DNA of 64,000 nt from NCBI GenBank assembly GCA_963668535.1, contig OY764867.1, forward strand, positions 2,542,001 to 2,606,000, in the 5' to 3' direction. Under the pieces are notes generated by a model. It ran no database searches and was not told the DNA's origin. It saw only the letters and a program-made list of their open reading frames with translations. Made by a program: the position numbers and the translations under genes. This DNA is from F22 sp963668535 (GTDB taxonomy: Bacteria; Bacteroidota; Bacteroidia; Bacteroidales; Bacteroidaceae). This document shows positions 34,981-44,703 of the stretch, piece after piece (the stretch's first letter is position 1; each line of letters opens with the position of its first letter).

Positions 34981-36075
34981 CTATATATCCTTTATTCGGA
35001 AAAGGTCAGAATTGCACTCTATGAAAATTTGTTTTTCAACTTTTTCAAAGTCTTGTTGTATCATAAATAGTTCTTGTGGCCCTATGTCTTCAGTTTCATC
35101 ACCTGTAATAGGATTAACTTTGGCATAATTGTAATGAAGGTGATTCCGTACACTTAATTTTTCCATGAGTTCTCTTTTTTGTCTTTTGTTTGCTTTGCAT
35201 TTTTTTCTGCTTAATTTACTTGAGCCCTCTTTATCAACAGTAAAATAGACAAGTTGAGCGTCTGATTGTATCAGACGGCGTCCTATGTATTGCGCCCAAT
35301 ACGAATCCGTTGGGCCAAGAGATGCTCCAAATATAACAAAGAGATTAGTTTGCTGAATTTGATGGATAATTTCATCGATCTCTTTATTTCTTATTTCGTT
35401 GTTAATTACCGGTTTTACGATACTGTTTACAAAATCATCATCTTCTTGTAGTGCTTTGTTTTTTATCTGATATTTATCGTTCAATCCTAGAATAATATCA
35501 TCTACTGTAGAATGAATATGAAGAATTGGGTGATTATTTATAATGTTTACTCCTTCGCCGAAATCATCCATATGTTTCATAGTCCCTTTCATAAGTTCTT
35601 CAACTGTATTAGTATAGTTGAAAGAAACAACTTTTACATCTATTGTCTCAATAGAAGTCTTGTCAATTGTTGGAAAGTTATTGATAGTTGTTGCATTTGA
35701 GAAATATTTGTTAGGTGCAGTAAAATCAGACCAAAACTTTTTTAGCTGCTTAGGGCTAACAGACAATTTTGATATTTCTGATTCTAGGTAATCTTTTAAA
35801 TGATTGGTGATGTCATCGAGTATAACCTCAAAGTCAGTAGCTGATTCTATAACCGCTGTATACTCACCCAAAGCGATTTCCAAATCTCCCCAATTTATAT
35901 TTCCATCACTTTCTTTCTTCTTATCGTTTTGATAAGAAGAAATATTGCTTTTAATTTGTTCTACGTGATGGTTGTCACTCGGTTGTTTTGTATAGTATCT
36001 ATAAAACTCTTTATATTTTGTGGCTAGTCCAATTTGAATGTCAAACCCATTTCCTAGTATGTATGTTATCTTCAT
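34981..36075 (-). CDS. AbiH-family abortive-infection protein
   Basis: A 364-residue protein. MKITYILGNGFDIQIGLATKYKEFYRYY is the classic AbiH N-terminus (GNGFD at 8-12). FNYTNTVE (152-159), the HIH pair near 186-188 and FGASLGPTDSYWAQYI (249-264) are the other family motifs. AbiH proteins block phage growth by an unknown mechanism. It starts 3 bases after the rdrB stop codon, so it is translated from the RADAR mRNA as a third cistron. No other AbiH gene or promoter is seen upstream within rdrB. It is odd as a RADAR partner; known accessory genes are membrane proteins. Confidence 0.88.
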   Translation of the reverse strand: MKITYILGNGFDIQIGLATKYKEFYRYYTKQPSDNHHVEQIKSNISSYQNDKKKESDGNINWGDLEIALGEYTAVIESATDFEVILDDITNHLKDYLESEISKLSVSPKQLKKFWSDFTAPNKYFSNATTINNFPTIDKTSIETIDVKVVSFNYTNTVEELMKGTMKHMDDFGEGVNIINNHPILHIHSTVDDIILGLNDKYQIKNKALQEDDDFVNSIVKPVINNEIRNKEIDEIIHQIQQTNLFVIFGASLGPTDSYWAQYIGRRLIQSDAQLVYFTVDKEGSSKLSRKKCKANKRQKRELMEKLSVRNHLHYNYAKVNPITGDETEDIGPQELFMIQQDFEKVEKQIFIECNSDLFRIKDI

Positions 36076-36078
36076 TTT

Positions 36079-38562
36079 TTAATCGTATTTCTTGATAAAT
36101 CTTTGTCCTACAGAAGAGACTCTAACATCTTCTAACCAGGAGTAAATCTCTGACTTTGAGTAGTACGGTTTACCATTTTTATCTTTTTTCTTGTCCATAG
36201 CTGCAGCTATCAAAGCATATTCATTTGGTAGTGATGTGGAGAATACCCCTTGGTCGTCAGTGTTTATTGAGACTGATAAGGAATGTATTGGTTCGTCATC
36301 TTTAGCAATGCCATCATTGTGGAATCTAAATATAGGATGATTCTCATATTTTTGTAACCCACCAATTCTAAAATTAGATGTTGGGTTGCATTCTACACAA
36401 ATGTGTAATTGATCTACTTCTTCTAATATCGCCTCTTGTAGAGCTGTAACAAGTTGTGGATAGCTTTCAGGAAAGCATAGTTCGCACATAACACGTCCTT
36501 TGTTACGGATATCAGTATCATAATGGTATTGTTCGTACATTTCTACAGCTTTAGGATTTTTACGGGCATTCTTAGCTTTGATACAGAAGTTAAAATTCAT
36601 TTCATCCCAAGTGTATGGTGGGAGGGTGCTCTCTAAAGAAGCTTTTTGATTTGCACTTGGGTTGTCACCACGTAGCTGCATAGAACTGTAATAACAGTTT
36701 ATGCTAAACCAATCTTTACCGTAGCCCAATTCTAATGCAATAGCTTCAGTCTTTTCCTTTAGGAATGCTTTTAATCGAGTGTCTAAATTTATACCATACT
36801 CTTGAGATTTGAAGTAGCACCATACTATGTTGTCCAGCATGTCTTGTTTACTACATGTTATGGTCAGTTTCTTTCTGTCGTAGTAATTCTGTGAATCTAT
36901 GCCTAGAGCAAGAGCATGTCCTATCCGGTCACCATTTTCTAAATTGAGGAAATGAATAGCTTCGTCTATGGCTCTTAGCCCGTCAGTAATGTCATAATAA
37001 TCCTCACCAGCATGGAATGTAAAATGTAAGCCTTGTTCCTTTCTTAAGTAACGATAGGCTTGAGCAAATACTTCTGGTCGGCACCCGAGTTCAGTATTTG
37101 CTGCATCAATTCCTTTCATGTATTCTATTAGACCTGGGCGCAATTTAAGAGTAGCTATAATAACTTTACTCTCCCTTTTTATCTTATTGCGTAGCTTATG
37201 ATGTCTTTCCTCAAAGTTCTTGTATTCTTTATTATCGGGTTGCTTAATAAAATGCAATGTAAAATTGCATAAACTAGTTCGCTCAGAATCGACTACAGGG
37301 CAGAACTTTTTATAGTAGTCCATAGTTTTACTCATTTCCTCGAAAGTAGACTCGGGAGCAATGCGTGCTTCTAAGTAATCAACTTCTGGTTGAGCAAGAA
37401 CACCGTTTATTGCATAATCAACTAGCTTTTCTTCATATATAGTGTGATTCTTTATAAACAGAGTTTTACGATCTTGATAATTACAAAAATTCTCAAATCC
37501 AATGTTTCTATTAATCTGGATGAATTCTTTACGGAATTTAGCTTTGATGCATAAGTAAGTATAGAAAAGTTGATTGTACTCTGGGTGTTCTGTGAACCTA
37601 TTACTAAATATGGCTTTAAACATACCGTACATGAGTTTTCTTTCACCAGAAACGAAACTATGGTGTTCTTGTAAAGTTTTGCTTGTTTCTTTCTTATCAG
37701 TATATGGAGTAAGGTGTATAGCATAATCTAAGCAATTACTAGACTTTGTATGTTGCATGCAAAATTCTGTATTAATCTTATATTGTATTTCTGTTGGAAT
37801 TTTGCTGATTATATAATTGCTAGCCTCATTTTCAGTATATAGATTCCTTTTTGCCTCTATCTCAGATTCATTTCCTATAAGAAGGTGGTAAAAGAATAAC
37901 CTTAATGCAGCTGCCTTAATACACATTTCGTACAAAGAATAATATCTTTGACTTTGAGTGGTCTTTTTTTCTTCGCTTAATATGTTATTCATTTTACGAA
38001 AAGTACTTTCTCTTTTATCTATGTGATTCATTAAGCACAGCCAATTAAGTTCGAAATTAGCTGATGAACCTTTTAAGTGAAAATGCATTTCTGGGATACC
38101 TTTCTGTGTAATCTCATTGACTCTAAAGTGATTGTGAGGACTAATTAGTGGCCAATCAAAGATCCGTTTCATGTTGGTTCTGTAGACATCTTTATAAGCA
38201 AGAAAAGAGGTGGTGAAGATGTCTTCACCAAGTATGTTTGTAGTTTCTTGCCAGCGCAATAGGTGATTAAATCGTACCTTAGCACCACAGCTATTTTCAA
38301 TCAAGACTTCTTTCGAAAATTCATATAAAGGTAGGAAAATGTTTCCATAAGTATTTGATTTGTGGAGTTGCATCCAATTATCCATAGCATAAGAGACTAT
38401 GCTCTTATGCTCACTGTCTGTATATTGGTTGTTGTATGCCCTATGTGCAAGTAGTAAGTTCTTCTTAATGTTTTCTTTGTCGAAGTTATAATGTTGACAA
38501 ATACAAAACTCGTAAGGTATATCTTGGTATAGAGCCTTTATTATGCTTCTGAGATTATCCAT
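36079..38562 (-). CDS. rdrB: RADAR adenosine deaminase RdrB
   Basis: An 827-residue divergent adenosine deaminase. All metal and catalytic motifs of the ADA family are visible: EMHFHLKGS (His160, His162), FHAGED (His517, Glu520), GDRIGHAL (His549), VECNPTSN (723-730) and SINTDDQGVF (Asp769, Asp770). The large insertions between them, about 350 residues before HAGE, set it apart from ordinary ADA and fit RdrB, which in RADAR deaminates adenosine in RNA or nucleotides during phage infection. The ATG overlaps the rdrA stop (TAATG), so translation is coupled. Assignment rests on motifs plus the neighbour; I saw no reason to call it AMP deaminase. Confidence 0.86.
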   Translation of the reverse strand: MDNLRSIIKALYQDIPYEFCICQHYNFDKENIKKNLLLAHRAYNNQYTDSEHKSIVSYAMDNWMQLHKSNTYGNIFLPLYEFSKEVLIENSCGAKVRFNHLLRWQETTNILGEDIFTTSFLAYKDVYRTNMKRIFDWPLISPHNHFRVNEITQKGIPEMHFHLKGSSANFELNWLCLMNHIDKRESTFRKMNNILSEEKKTTQSQRYYSLYEMCIKAAALRLFFYHLLIGNESEIEAKRNLYTENEASNYIISKIPTEIQYKINTEFCMQHTKSSNCLDYAIHLTPYTDKKETSKTLQEHHSFVSGERKLMYGMFKAIFSNRFTEHPEYNQLFYTYLCIKAKFRKEFIQINRNIGFENFCNYQDRKTLFIKNHTIYEEKLVDYAINGVLAQPEVDYLEARIAPESTFEEMSKTMDYYKKFCPVVDSERTSLCNFTLHFIKQPDNKEYKNFEERHHKLRNKIKRESKVIIATLKLRPGLIEYMKGIDAANTELGCRPEVFAQAYRYLRKEQGLHFTFHAGEDYYDITDGLRAIDEAIHFLNLENGDRIGHALALGIDSQNYYDRKKLTITCSKQDMLDNIVWCYFKSQEYGINLDTRLKAFLKEKTEAIALELGYGKDWFSINCYYSSMQLRGDNPSANQKASLESTLPPYTWDEMNFNFCIKAKNARKNPKAVEMYEQYHYDTDIRNKGRVMCELCFPESYPQLVTALQEAILEEVDQLHICVECNPTSNFRIGGLQKYENHPIFRFHNDGIAKDDEPIHSLSVSINTDDQGVFSTSLPNEYALIAAAMDKKKDKNGKPYYSKSEIYSWLEDVRVSSVGQRFIKKYD

Positions 38563-41309
38563 TACTCTTGGTTATCTTTATCTAGTTCTTTGTAAAGCTT
38601 TATGTATAAGTCCGTCCAGACTTTTGCCTTTTTCGCGTAACCAATTTGTTCAGCTTTTTCTTTAATGTATTGTTTACGTGAATTATACCATGTTTCATGC
38701 TCTAATTCGAATCGATATAAAAAAGTTCCATCTGACATTGTTTGGTTTCCTCTAATTATCCTATCTATTTGTTCTTGGCTTGGACCATCGTTTTTTTCCG
38801 AACGATTACTATCTAGAACATCATTTAACCATGTGGTTTCTTCGTCCTCAAGGTCTTCTAATACTTCGCTTAACGCACTAAACATTGAAAACTTAATTTT
38901 ATTGTTCTCATTCTCACTTTTTACATACATGTCTAACGTAAAATCGCCTAATATCTTATAGAATTTAACAAAACGTTCTCTGTTATCTGGGATACTGAAA
39001 TCCTCTCTGTTATCAATTAGATAATCTGACAGCTCATCAATTAGCTCGGCATTTCGCAACCCTGCAAGTTGAAGGAGTGTAGATTTGGTATACTTTGCAT
39101 CCGTCCATTCTTTCATTCTTTGTTTTGCTTTTTCATGCATAAGCGAATAAATAGAGTGTTTAGTTCTTTCAGCAAGGGTATATAGAATGCCTTCAGAGGA
39201 AAAACGTGCGTAGGATAATTTAAAATCTAAGACATTAAAAAGAGGAGCTAACATATCAAATTGAATGTTTTTTATACTACTTAAGTTCTTTGTGAAATAT
39301 GCTGGAGATCTAAGTCTATATTTGTTTTTACCAATTTCTTTTAAGTCATTACGATCTTTTCTGTCAAAATGTCTAGATGATATAAGTATCAAAAACTCTG
39401 CGAGTTGTAATTTCTTTGTACCGAATTCTTCGACTTTTTGGTCTATCTCTTCTGGAGAATAATCATCATCTACTATATCCTTAAATTCATCTTCGATATC
39501 TTTTATTAACTTGATTAACATCTTCCCTTCACCCATCCAGCGTTGTCTGTTATACCCTTTATCTAAACTATTAGAAATGATGATTTTATCTTCTATTTCA
39601 TAAAAGTTGCCAGCAACGAGTTGACAATAAGCAGTGTAGTTATCAAGTGCACCTCGTCTGTTTAATTCAGGAATGGTCGATGATTTAGACTTCTTATTAG
39701 CTTCGGAGTCTTCGTCTTTATTGCTGTTTTCAACTGTATGACAGTAGTAATCATATAATCTTATTGAGTAAAGAGACTTGATAAAGAAAACTAAGTTTTG
39801 AGCTTTCTTTTCTGTTGCGAGTTTCGATATGTGGTTTAGCAATGCGAAAACATCTCCAAGTGAAATATTATATGGAATATTATCAACGTTCACGATATCT
39901 TCAAGTGATTCAGGTAACTCAAATAGATGTGATTGATGCTTGTCGTCGTTATCTGTTTTGAAGAAAGAAGCGTATAGAAGTTGTATCACTTTTTTATTCA
40001 AAAGTGATGGCTCATCTTCTGCAAGGCATAATAAAGCAATTCTTTTATATTCAGCACCAAGGCACTCAATCCAAGTTCCAAATAGATATTCTTTAAAGTG
40101 TCTTTGATTATAACTTGAAATGCTATAATATTCAAAGTCGTCCATATTGTGAAGCATTCTTATAAGCATTCGAAGTTCACGAAGGTTGCGAGGAATAATT
40201 GGAGAGCTTTGTCCTTTTGTGTTGTAGAATAGATATCTACATTTAAAGAAAATTAGGGCAGGAACCAACTCGCGTAATGATACAATTCTATGTCCAGGGT
40301 TTACATTGTGGGTAGTGTGAATATCCTTCTTAAGGACAACATTTCTGTACATGTAGCTTTCATTGTCAGGAAGAAATACTCTGGAAGTATGAGGCATAAG
40401 TTTTTCAATGTATTTTTCTGACATATCTTCTACTTCAGCTTTTGTGATAATATTTTGGTCAAGAAGTGTTTTGTTCTCAACTAGCATCTTCTGAGTAATA
40501 ACATGACGTAATTGACCAAATTTTACAGCCATTAAAAAGACCACGTTAGGTAGAATCATGTACTTGCGTATTTGTTCTACCATTTGGTATGCATTTTGTG
40601 TATTTAAGTCAATGTCGTCTAAGCTTATAATCAATGTTTCACTATTAAAGAACCTGAGAAACTCTTGGATTAAATCATAAAAATGCTTTTTTAAATTGTC
40701 TGTCCCCGCTAGATAAGAAAGTTCTTCTAAGGAATCCGAAGAAAAACTCACTTTGTTCTCAAGGTAACATAGGCTATTTTTAACTTTTTGGAATGAATCT
40801 ACCAGTTCTCTTACTGCATGTGGATTGATGGATTCTCCGGATCTATTTGCATCTTTTTTTCTCTGGTCAAATAGGCTATATAAACGTCCAATAATCAATT
40901 CAAGTATGTTGTTGCTGCTTTTGTCATCAAAAAAAGAAGGATCTATAGAGTCCATGACATAGCATTTTTTTTCTTTGATAATACTAGGTTTTGCTATGTC
41001 TGAGCTATATTCTTTAAGCAGTTCAGCAAAAGATAGCATGCATGAAGTTTTACCAGAGCCTCTATCACCTACAAAGGCAATTATATTATTCCGTTGTGAG
41101 TGTGCGAAGTCTTTTTTGCTCGAAGCAGTATTGTTTGCTAGGATAGATTTAAATAATTCAAGTGCTTTTTTGTATTGTTCTTCAAAGATAGAACCTGTGC
41201 GTCTATCTTTGTCTTCGACAATAGGGTGAGTCTCTTCACCCATATAAAAGGTGATGTATTGTTCACTTGCGTTTTCAGTGGAGTTTTGATTAGCATTTTT
41301 TGTGCTCAT
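38562..41309 (-). CDS. rdrA: RADAR ATPase RdrA
   Basis: A 915-residue P-loop ATPase. Walker A is GDRGSGKT (81-88) in a KAP/STAND-like setting, and Walker B is LIISLDDIDLN (226-236). The rest is helical with no other domain that I recognise. Known RdrA proteins are of this size, form a large ring with RdrB and activate the deaminase. No signal peptide or transmembrane segment. First gene of a three-gene operon rdrA-rdrB-AbiH. Several runs of Lys/Glu/Ser and an AT-rich base composition set it apart from the housekeeping genes. Confidence 0.82.
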   Translation of the reverse strand: MSTKNANQNSTENASEQYITFYMGEETHPIVEDKDRRTGSIFEEQYKKALELFKSILANNTASSKKDFAHSQRNNIIAFVGDRGSGKTSCMLSFAELLKEYSSDIAKPSIIKEKKCYVMDSIDPSFFDDKSSNNILELIIGRLYSLFDQRKKDANRSGESINPHAVRELVDSFQKVKNSLCYLENKVSFSSDSLEELSYLAGTDNLKKHFYDLIQEFLRFFNSETLIISLDDIDLNTQNAYQMVEQIRKYMILPNVVFLMAVKFGQLRHVITQKMLVENKTLLDQNIITKAEVEDMSEKYIEKLMPHTSRVFLPDNESYMYRNVVLKKDIHTTHNVNPGHRIVSLRELVPALIFFKCRYLFYNTKGQSSPIIPRNLRELRMLIRMLHNMDDFEYYSISSYNQRHFKEYLFGTWIECLGAEYKRIALLCLAEDEPSLLNKKVIQLLYASFFKTDNDDKHQSHLFELPESLEDIVNVDNIPYNISLGDVFALLNHISKLATEKKAQNLVFFIKSLYSIRLYDYYCHTVENSNKDEDSEANKKSKSSTIPELNRRGALDNYTAYCQLVAGNFYEIEDKIIISNSLDKGYNRQRWMGEGKMLIKLIKDIEDEFKDIVDDDYSPEEIDQKVEEFGTKKLQLAEFLILISSRHFDRKDRNDLKEIGKNKYRLRSPAYFTKNLSSIKNIQFDMLAPLFNVLDFKLSYARFSSEGILYTLAERTKHSIYSLMHEKAKQRMKEWTDAKYTKSTLLQLAGLRNAELIDELSDYLIDNREDFSIPDNRERFVKFYKILGDFTLDMYVKSENENNKIKFSMFSALSEVLEDLEDEETTWLNDVLDSNRSEKNDGPSQEQIDRIIRGNQTMSDGTFLYRFELEHETWYNSRKQYIKEKAEQIGYAKKAKVWTDLYIKLYKELDKDNQE

Positions 41310-41343
41310 AGTACGAATTTGTTTAATTTTTTAGACATAAATG

Positions 41344-41351
41344 CAAATGTA
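41344..41351 (-). promoter_or_regulatory. -7 promoter box of the RADAR operon
   Basis: Minus strand TACATTTG, 34 bases before the rdrA ATG. No TTG at -33 spacing. Confidence 0.5.
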
Positions 41352-41649
41352 GTGATTTTATATGAGGTTGTTGCTGTACTTGATTAAAAAAAGTTTTAAC
41401 GAAAAATTAATGTGGTTTTAGATAGTAAATGACAAGCGATAATATACTCATTTTTACTCTAGTTGTTAAAATGCCCCAAAATGATAGACGCAAAATTTAC
41501 TACAAAATACATTCTTGGCTGCATTATACTGAAACCTTGTTGTAAATGATAAGTGGTGATGAAATCTTTAATTATAGAGTTGACTATTATCGGGGCTAAT
41601 TCGTATCCTGAAACAAAATAACAATTTGGAGCACATCCATCTCTCTTCT
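41352..41649. other. AT-rich gap with no gene, right border of the island
   Basis: About 300 bases between the RADAR promoter and the first OMP promoter cassette. I see no frame, RNA or clear repeat in it. Confidence 0.5.
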
Positions 41650-42348
41650 TACCGTTGTCAAGTTTTTGTCAAGTAAATAATAGGCAAAATGACCTATTTA
41701 TCCCCCTCTTAAAGTAAAATGCGTACTTTTTGTCAATACAAACTTGATGTCTTTACAATAAAATAGTTGTACTTTTGTGCATCAAACAGTATAAACGTCG
41801 AAAGGCATAAACCACTTTTCATGAATCATTCTTATAGAAACAAAAGTATGGTATGTTTGGCGGGCTTTCTATGTGGTATCATCCTATTGGGACATAGTAC
41901 CAAGGCACATGCTCAAGCACCCAAACAACAACCTCCAAAAGAAGTAGCTCATATCACTGGTGTCGTAGAGACCACTGATGGCACGACGCTCCCGAACGCT
42001 AGCGTTTTTGTGGTCAAAAGTAAAGAACTCAGAAAATTTGTCGCTCAAACAGTCACCGATTTAGACGGTGCCTTTTCATTGGACAATCCCAAAGGGGACT
42101 ATCAACTGGGAGTGAGCTATATCGGTTTCGAAACCAAGTATATTCCTGTATCTCTTAAAGCCGATACTGACAAGAATGTGGGAAAAATCGTGCTGAAAAC
42201 ATCAACCAACGAACTTCAGACTGTGGTGATTCAGGGCCGTGCGGTGCGTGTGCACATGAAGCCTGATGGATTTATTGTTAATGTTACGACATTGCGCGAG
42301 AGTTGCAACGATGCGCTGGATATCTTGCGTATGATTCCTAAAGTACAT
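41650..42348 (+). repeat. Repeat block A1: promoter cassette plus 5' part of first OMP gene
   Basis: Collinear with 49111-49809 at a constant offset of 7461 bases. By eye only two substitutions occur within it (at 41891 and about 42216). The block covers the promoter cassette, signal peptide, carboxypeptidase-regulatory-like domain and first part of the plug-like region, then identity drops sharply. Confidence 0.92.
41716..41777 (+). promoter_or_regulatory. OMP promoter cassette, copy 1
   Basis: The motif AATGCGTACTTTTTGTCAA (41718-41736) lies 33 bases before the -7 box TACTTTTG (41770-41777). TTGTCAA half-sites also occur at 41655 and 41666, 11 bases apart. TTG at 41744 is 23 bases from -7. 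Confidence 0.65.
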
Positions 42349-44271
42349 ATCGAAGGAGAAACACTGTCTGTTATGGGGAAGAAAAAGGTCCTTGTGAAGA
42401 TTGGCCAGGTACTCCAACGTATGGATGCCGATAAGCTGACCGATGTGTTGAAAAGCTATGAGGCAGGGCTGGTGAAATCTGTGGAGGTGGTGATGCAACC
42501 AGCGTTGCGTTACGACCGTGATGGCAATACGGCCATGATTATTCTACATATGTCGTCGCTTTTTGAAGAATATATGGGCGGAATGGTTAGCACTGAACTG
42601 ATGGATCGTGCGGGGTACGGCGGACGTGCGGGTGGCTATGCCACGCTGATGTATCACAAGAAGAAGCTCTTCTGGTCTGTGTCACCGTCTGTCACCATAA
42701 GCAAGTCGCGTTATGAAGAAGAGTCATCGTATATATATGATGACAAAACCTATCAAGTAAAATCACCTTCAGAAGGTGGATTCAACTATACTGGGGGACG
42801 ATTTACGATGCAGTATGAATATGATAAAAAGAGTCATGTGGGTGTCTATCTGAATGTAAATACGACTCATACGGACAATGAGTTCCAAAGTTATGAGACA
42901 ACGGTACCAGTATCGACTACTTCACCCAATACGGTCAATGAGAATAACTTTGTATCTGATGTGCCAAAAATTACAACGACGGCGTATTGGGAAAAGACGT
43001 TTGGTGACCGTGATAATAAGATTTGGGCAGAGATGTCGTATTACAATTACTTCCGAGATGCGGATACAGGTTATTTGGGCAAGCGTATGTCGGATGATAT
43101 GAACTTCTTGACTTATGAAGATGATCAGGAAATGAGAGTCTCTGGACTTGAATTTACTAATGATTATTCTATCAATCTGAACGATGCGAAGAGTTATGTA
43201 CTGGATTTGGGTATCAATGGAACGCGCACAATAACGGATCATGATAAAACGCATGATCAGTGGCAGAAGGATAATGCAGCTGAGACATTCGTCCAACGCA
43301 ATAATATTGAATTTGAAGAGTGGTTGGTCACTCCATATGTAAGTGCTACGTTTCGTTTCTCTCCAAAATGGTGGCTACGTGCTGGTATGCGTGTATCGAC
43401 AACTTCGTCTAAATTGACACAAAAGGATACGGGAGAATCAGATTCTAGAGACAAAACTGTATTTCTACCGAATGTGCATGCGAAGTATTCACCTAGCAAA
43501 CATCATGCTTGGAACTTAACGCTCAATTCGTATGCTACGCAACCTACCTTTAACGATTTGAATCCTTTTGAGTGGCGTGTGAATCAGCACCAAGTTTCTC
43601 GTGGTAATCCTATGTTGATTCCGTCTACAACATATAAATATAATTTGGGATATACGTACAAAGGGGTGTTGTCGTTCTCTACGAATATGGAACAAGTACG
43701 CAATAGCATTGATAGAGTCACGACTATTGATAATGATATAATCTATACGCAGGCTCAAAATGCAGAGAATAGTTTCTTTGTTGGTGCAAAAGGGAGCTAC
43801 TATTATAATAAGTTGAAGTTTATGACTGCGTTTCTGGAAGGTACTTATGGGCGTAGACATTATTCGCCTATTGATAAATCTTTGGCTGATAAAAGGGATG
43901 CTAGTGAGTGGAAAGTAAATGGAAACATGGGGCTTATATTCAATAAGAAGCGTACATTTACGGGCTATGTTTATGGAAGTTATGAGGGCAAGAAGAAGAC
44001 TTCATTGGCGACAATAGATCCACAATATAGCATGGGGGTAGGGTTGAATTACAGCGTACTCAAAAAGCGTTTGTCTTTTGAATTGGCTGGGATGAATCTC
44101 TTAAATTGCCGTTACAAAGGAGAATCTATACGTGATAATTACCGCATGGAATTCAATAATATGTATTCTTATCCTACGTTGTATTTGGCTATACGATACC
44201 GATTCTCGAAGGCTAGAGATCATAGCAACCACAGACGAAATAGCGCTTGGGATGTGCAAAAACGATTCTAG
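41821..44271 (+). CDS. Outer-membrane beta-barrel protein (OMP_b-brl_3 type) with CarboxypepD_reg-like domain, paralog 1
   Basis: An 816-residue outer-membrane protein: signal peptide ending THAQ-like HAQAPKQ, a carboxypeptidase-regulatory-like domain (VVETTDGTTLPNASVFVVKS ... GVSYIGFETKYIPV), a plug-like segment (VVIQGRAVRVHMKPDGFIVNV ... DILRMIPKV) and a long barrel region ending in AIRYRFSKARDHSN. The true start is the ATG at 41821; earlier in-frame codons overlap the promoter. It shares its first 175 residues almost identically with paralog 2 at 49282, but the barrel is only about three-quarters alike. No SusD partner is adjacent, so it is not a SusC. It could be a transporter or surface receptor. 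Confidence 0.85.
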   Translation: MNHSYRNKSMVCLAGFLCGIILLGHSTKAHAQAPKQQPPKEVAHITGVVETTDGTTLPNASVFVVKSKELRKFVAQTVTDLDGAFSLDNPKGDYQLGVSYIGFETKYIPVSLKADTDKNVGKIVLKTSTNELQTVVIQGRAVRVHMKPDGFIVNVTTLRESCNDALDILRMIPKVHIEGETLSVMGKKKVLVKIGQVLQRMDADKLTDVLKSYEAGLVKSVEVVMQPALRYDRDGNTAMIILHMSSLFEEYMGGMVSTELMDRAGYGGRAGGYATLMYHKKKLFWSVSPSVTISKSRYEEESSYIYDDKTYQVKSPSEGGFNYTGGRFTMQYEYDKKSHVGVYLNVNTTHTDNEFQSYETTVPVSTTSPNTVNENNFVSDVPKITTTAYWEKTFGDRDNKIWAEMSYYNYFRDADTGYLGKRMSDDMNFLTYEDDQEMRVSGLEFTNDYSINLNDAKSYVLDLGINGTRTITDHDKTHDQWQKDNAAETFVQRNNIEFEEWLVTPYVSATFRFSPKWWLRAGMRVSTTSSKLTQKDTGESDSRDKTVFLPNVHAKYSPSKHHAWNLTLNSYATQPTFNDLNPFEWRVNQHQVSRGNPMLIPSTTYKYNLGYTYKGVLSFSTNMEQVRNSIDRVTTIDNDIIYTQAQNAENSFFVGAKGSYYYNKLKFMTAFLEGTYGRRHYSPIDKSLADKRDASEWKVNGNMGLIFNKKRTFTGYVYGSYEGKKKTSLATIDPQYSMGVGLNYSVLKKRLSFELAGMNLLNCRYKGESIRDNYRMEFNNMYSYPTLYLAIRYRFSKARDHSNHRRNSAWDVQKRF

Positions 44272-44380
44272 ATAATGATTCGGTAAGCTAATAATATAAT
44301 ATCTAACTCTCTCTAATCGTGTCATAACGGACCAAAGAGTATTCTTTAGCCCTGACACAATGGGATATATGAATCAAACC

Positions 44381-44422
44381 ATAAAAAGAGCTTGCACCAG
44401 TACAATACTGACGCAAGCTCTT
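44381..44422 (-). terminator. Hairpin with minus-strand T-run
   Basis: AAGAGCTTGC (44386-44395) pairs with GCAAGCTCTT (44413-44422); on the minus strand CTCTTTTTATGG follows. It would stop transcripts coming from the metallophosphoesterase gene or the remnant before it. Confidence 0.55.
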
Positions 44423-44600
44423 CATTATATATGCCGTACTGATCCATCATCATATCGGTAAAGTCTTCGATGAGGTAGGTGAGCCGTACAGGGTGTGGCG
44501 TTTCTGAAATCACGCACTGTAGCTATTGTTGATATACTTGGGTTCTGTTTTGGGGGCATCTTTCTTGAGTTTGCTTTCTGTCACTAAGAAAAGCGATATT
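44423..44600 (-). pseudogene. Possible decayed coding stretch, unidentified
   Basis: The minus strand has two short frames in different phases that look protein-like: KLKKDAPKTEPKYINNSYS then, shifted, HPVRLTYLIEDFTDMMMDQYG, running into the hairpin at 44386-44422. I cannot name a family. It may be a frame-broken gene relic or chance; the 430-base gap 44272-44703 holds nothing else. Confidence 0.22.
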
Positions 44601-44703
44601 TTTCGGTAAGATGCAATAGCTGACTACAAAATATGGGACCTGTCTCCAAATGCAATAGCCAGCAGTTGTGTGTCGTGTAAAGTTCTTCAGTGAGAAGATG
44701 AAT

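Noticed and set aside
36079..38562. Ordinary adenosine or AMP deaminase of purine salvage
   Set aside because: Length, insertions and coupling to a large P-loop ATPase fit RdrB, not a 330-aa salvage enzyme.
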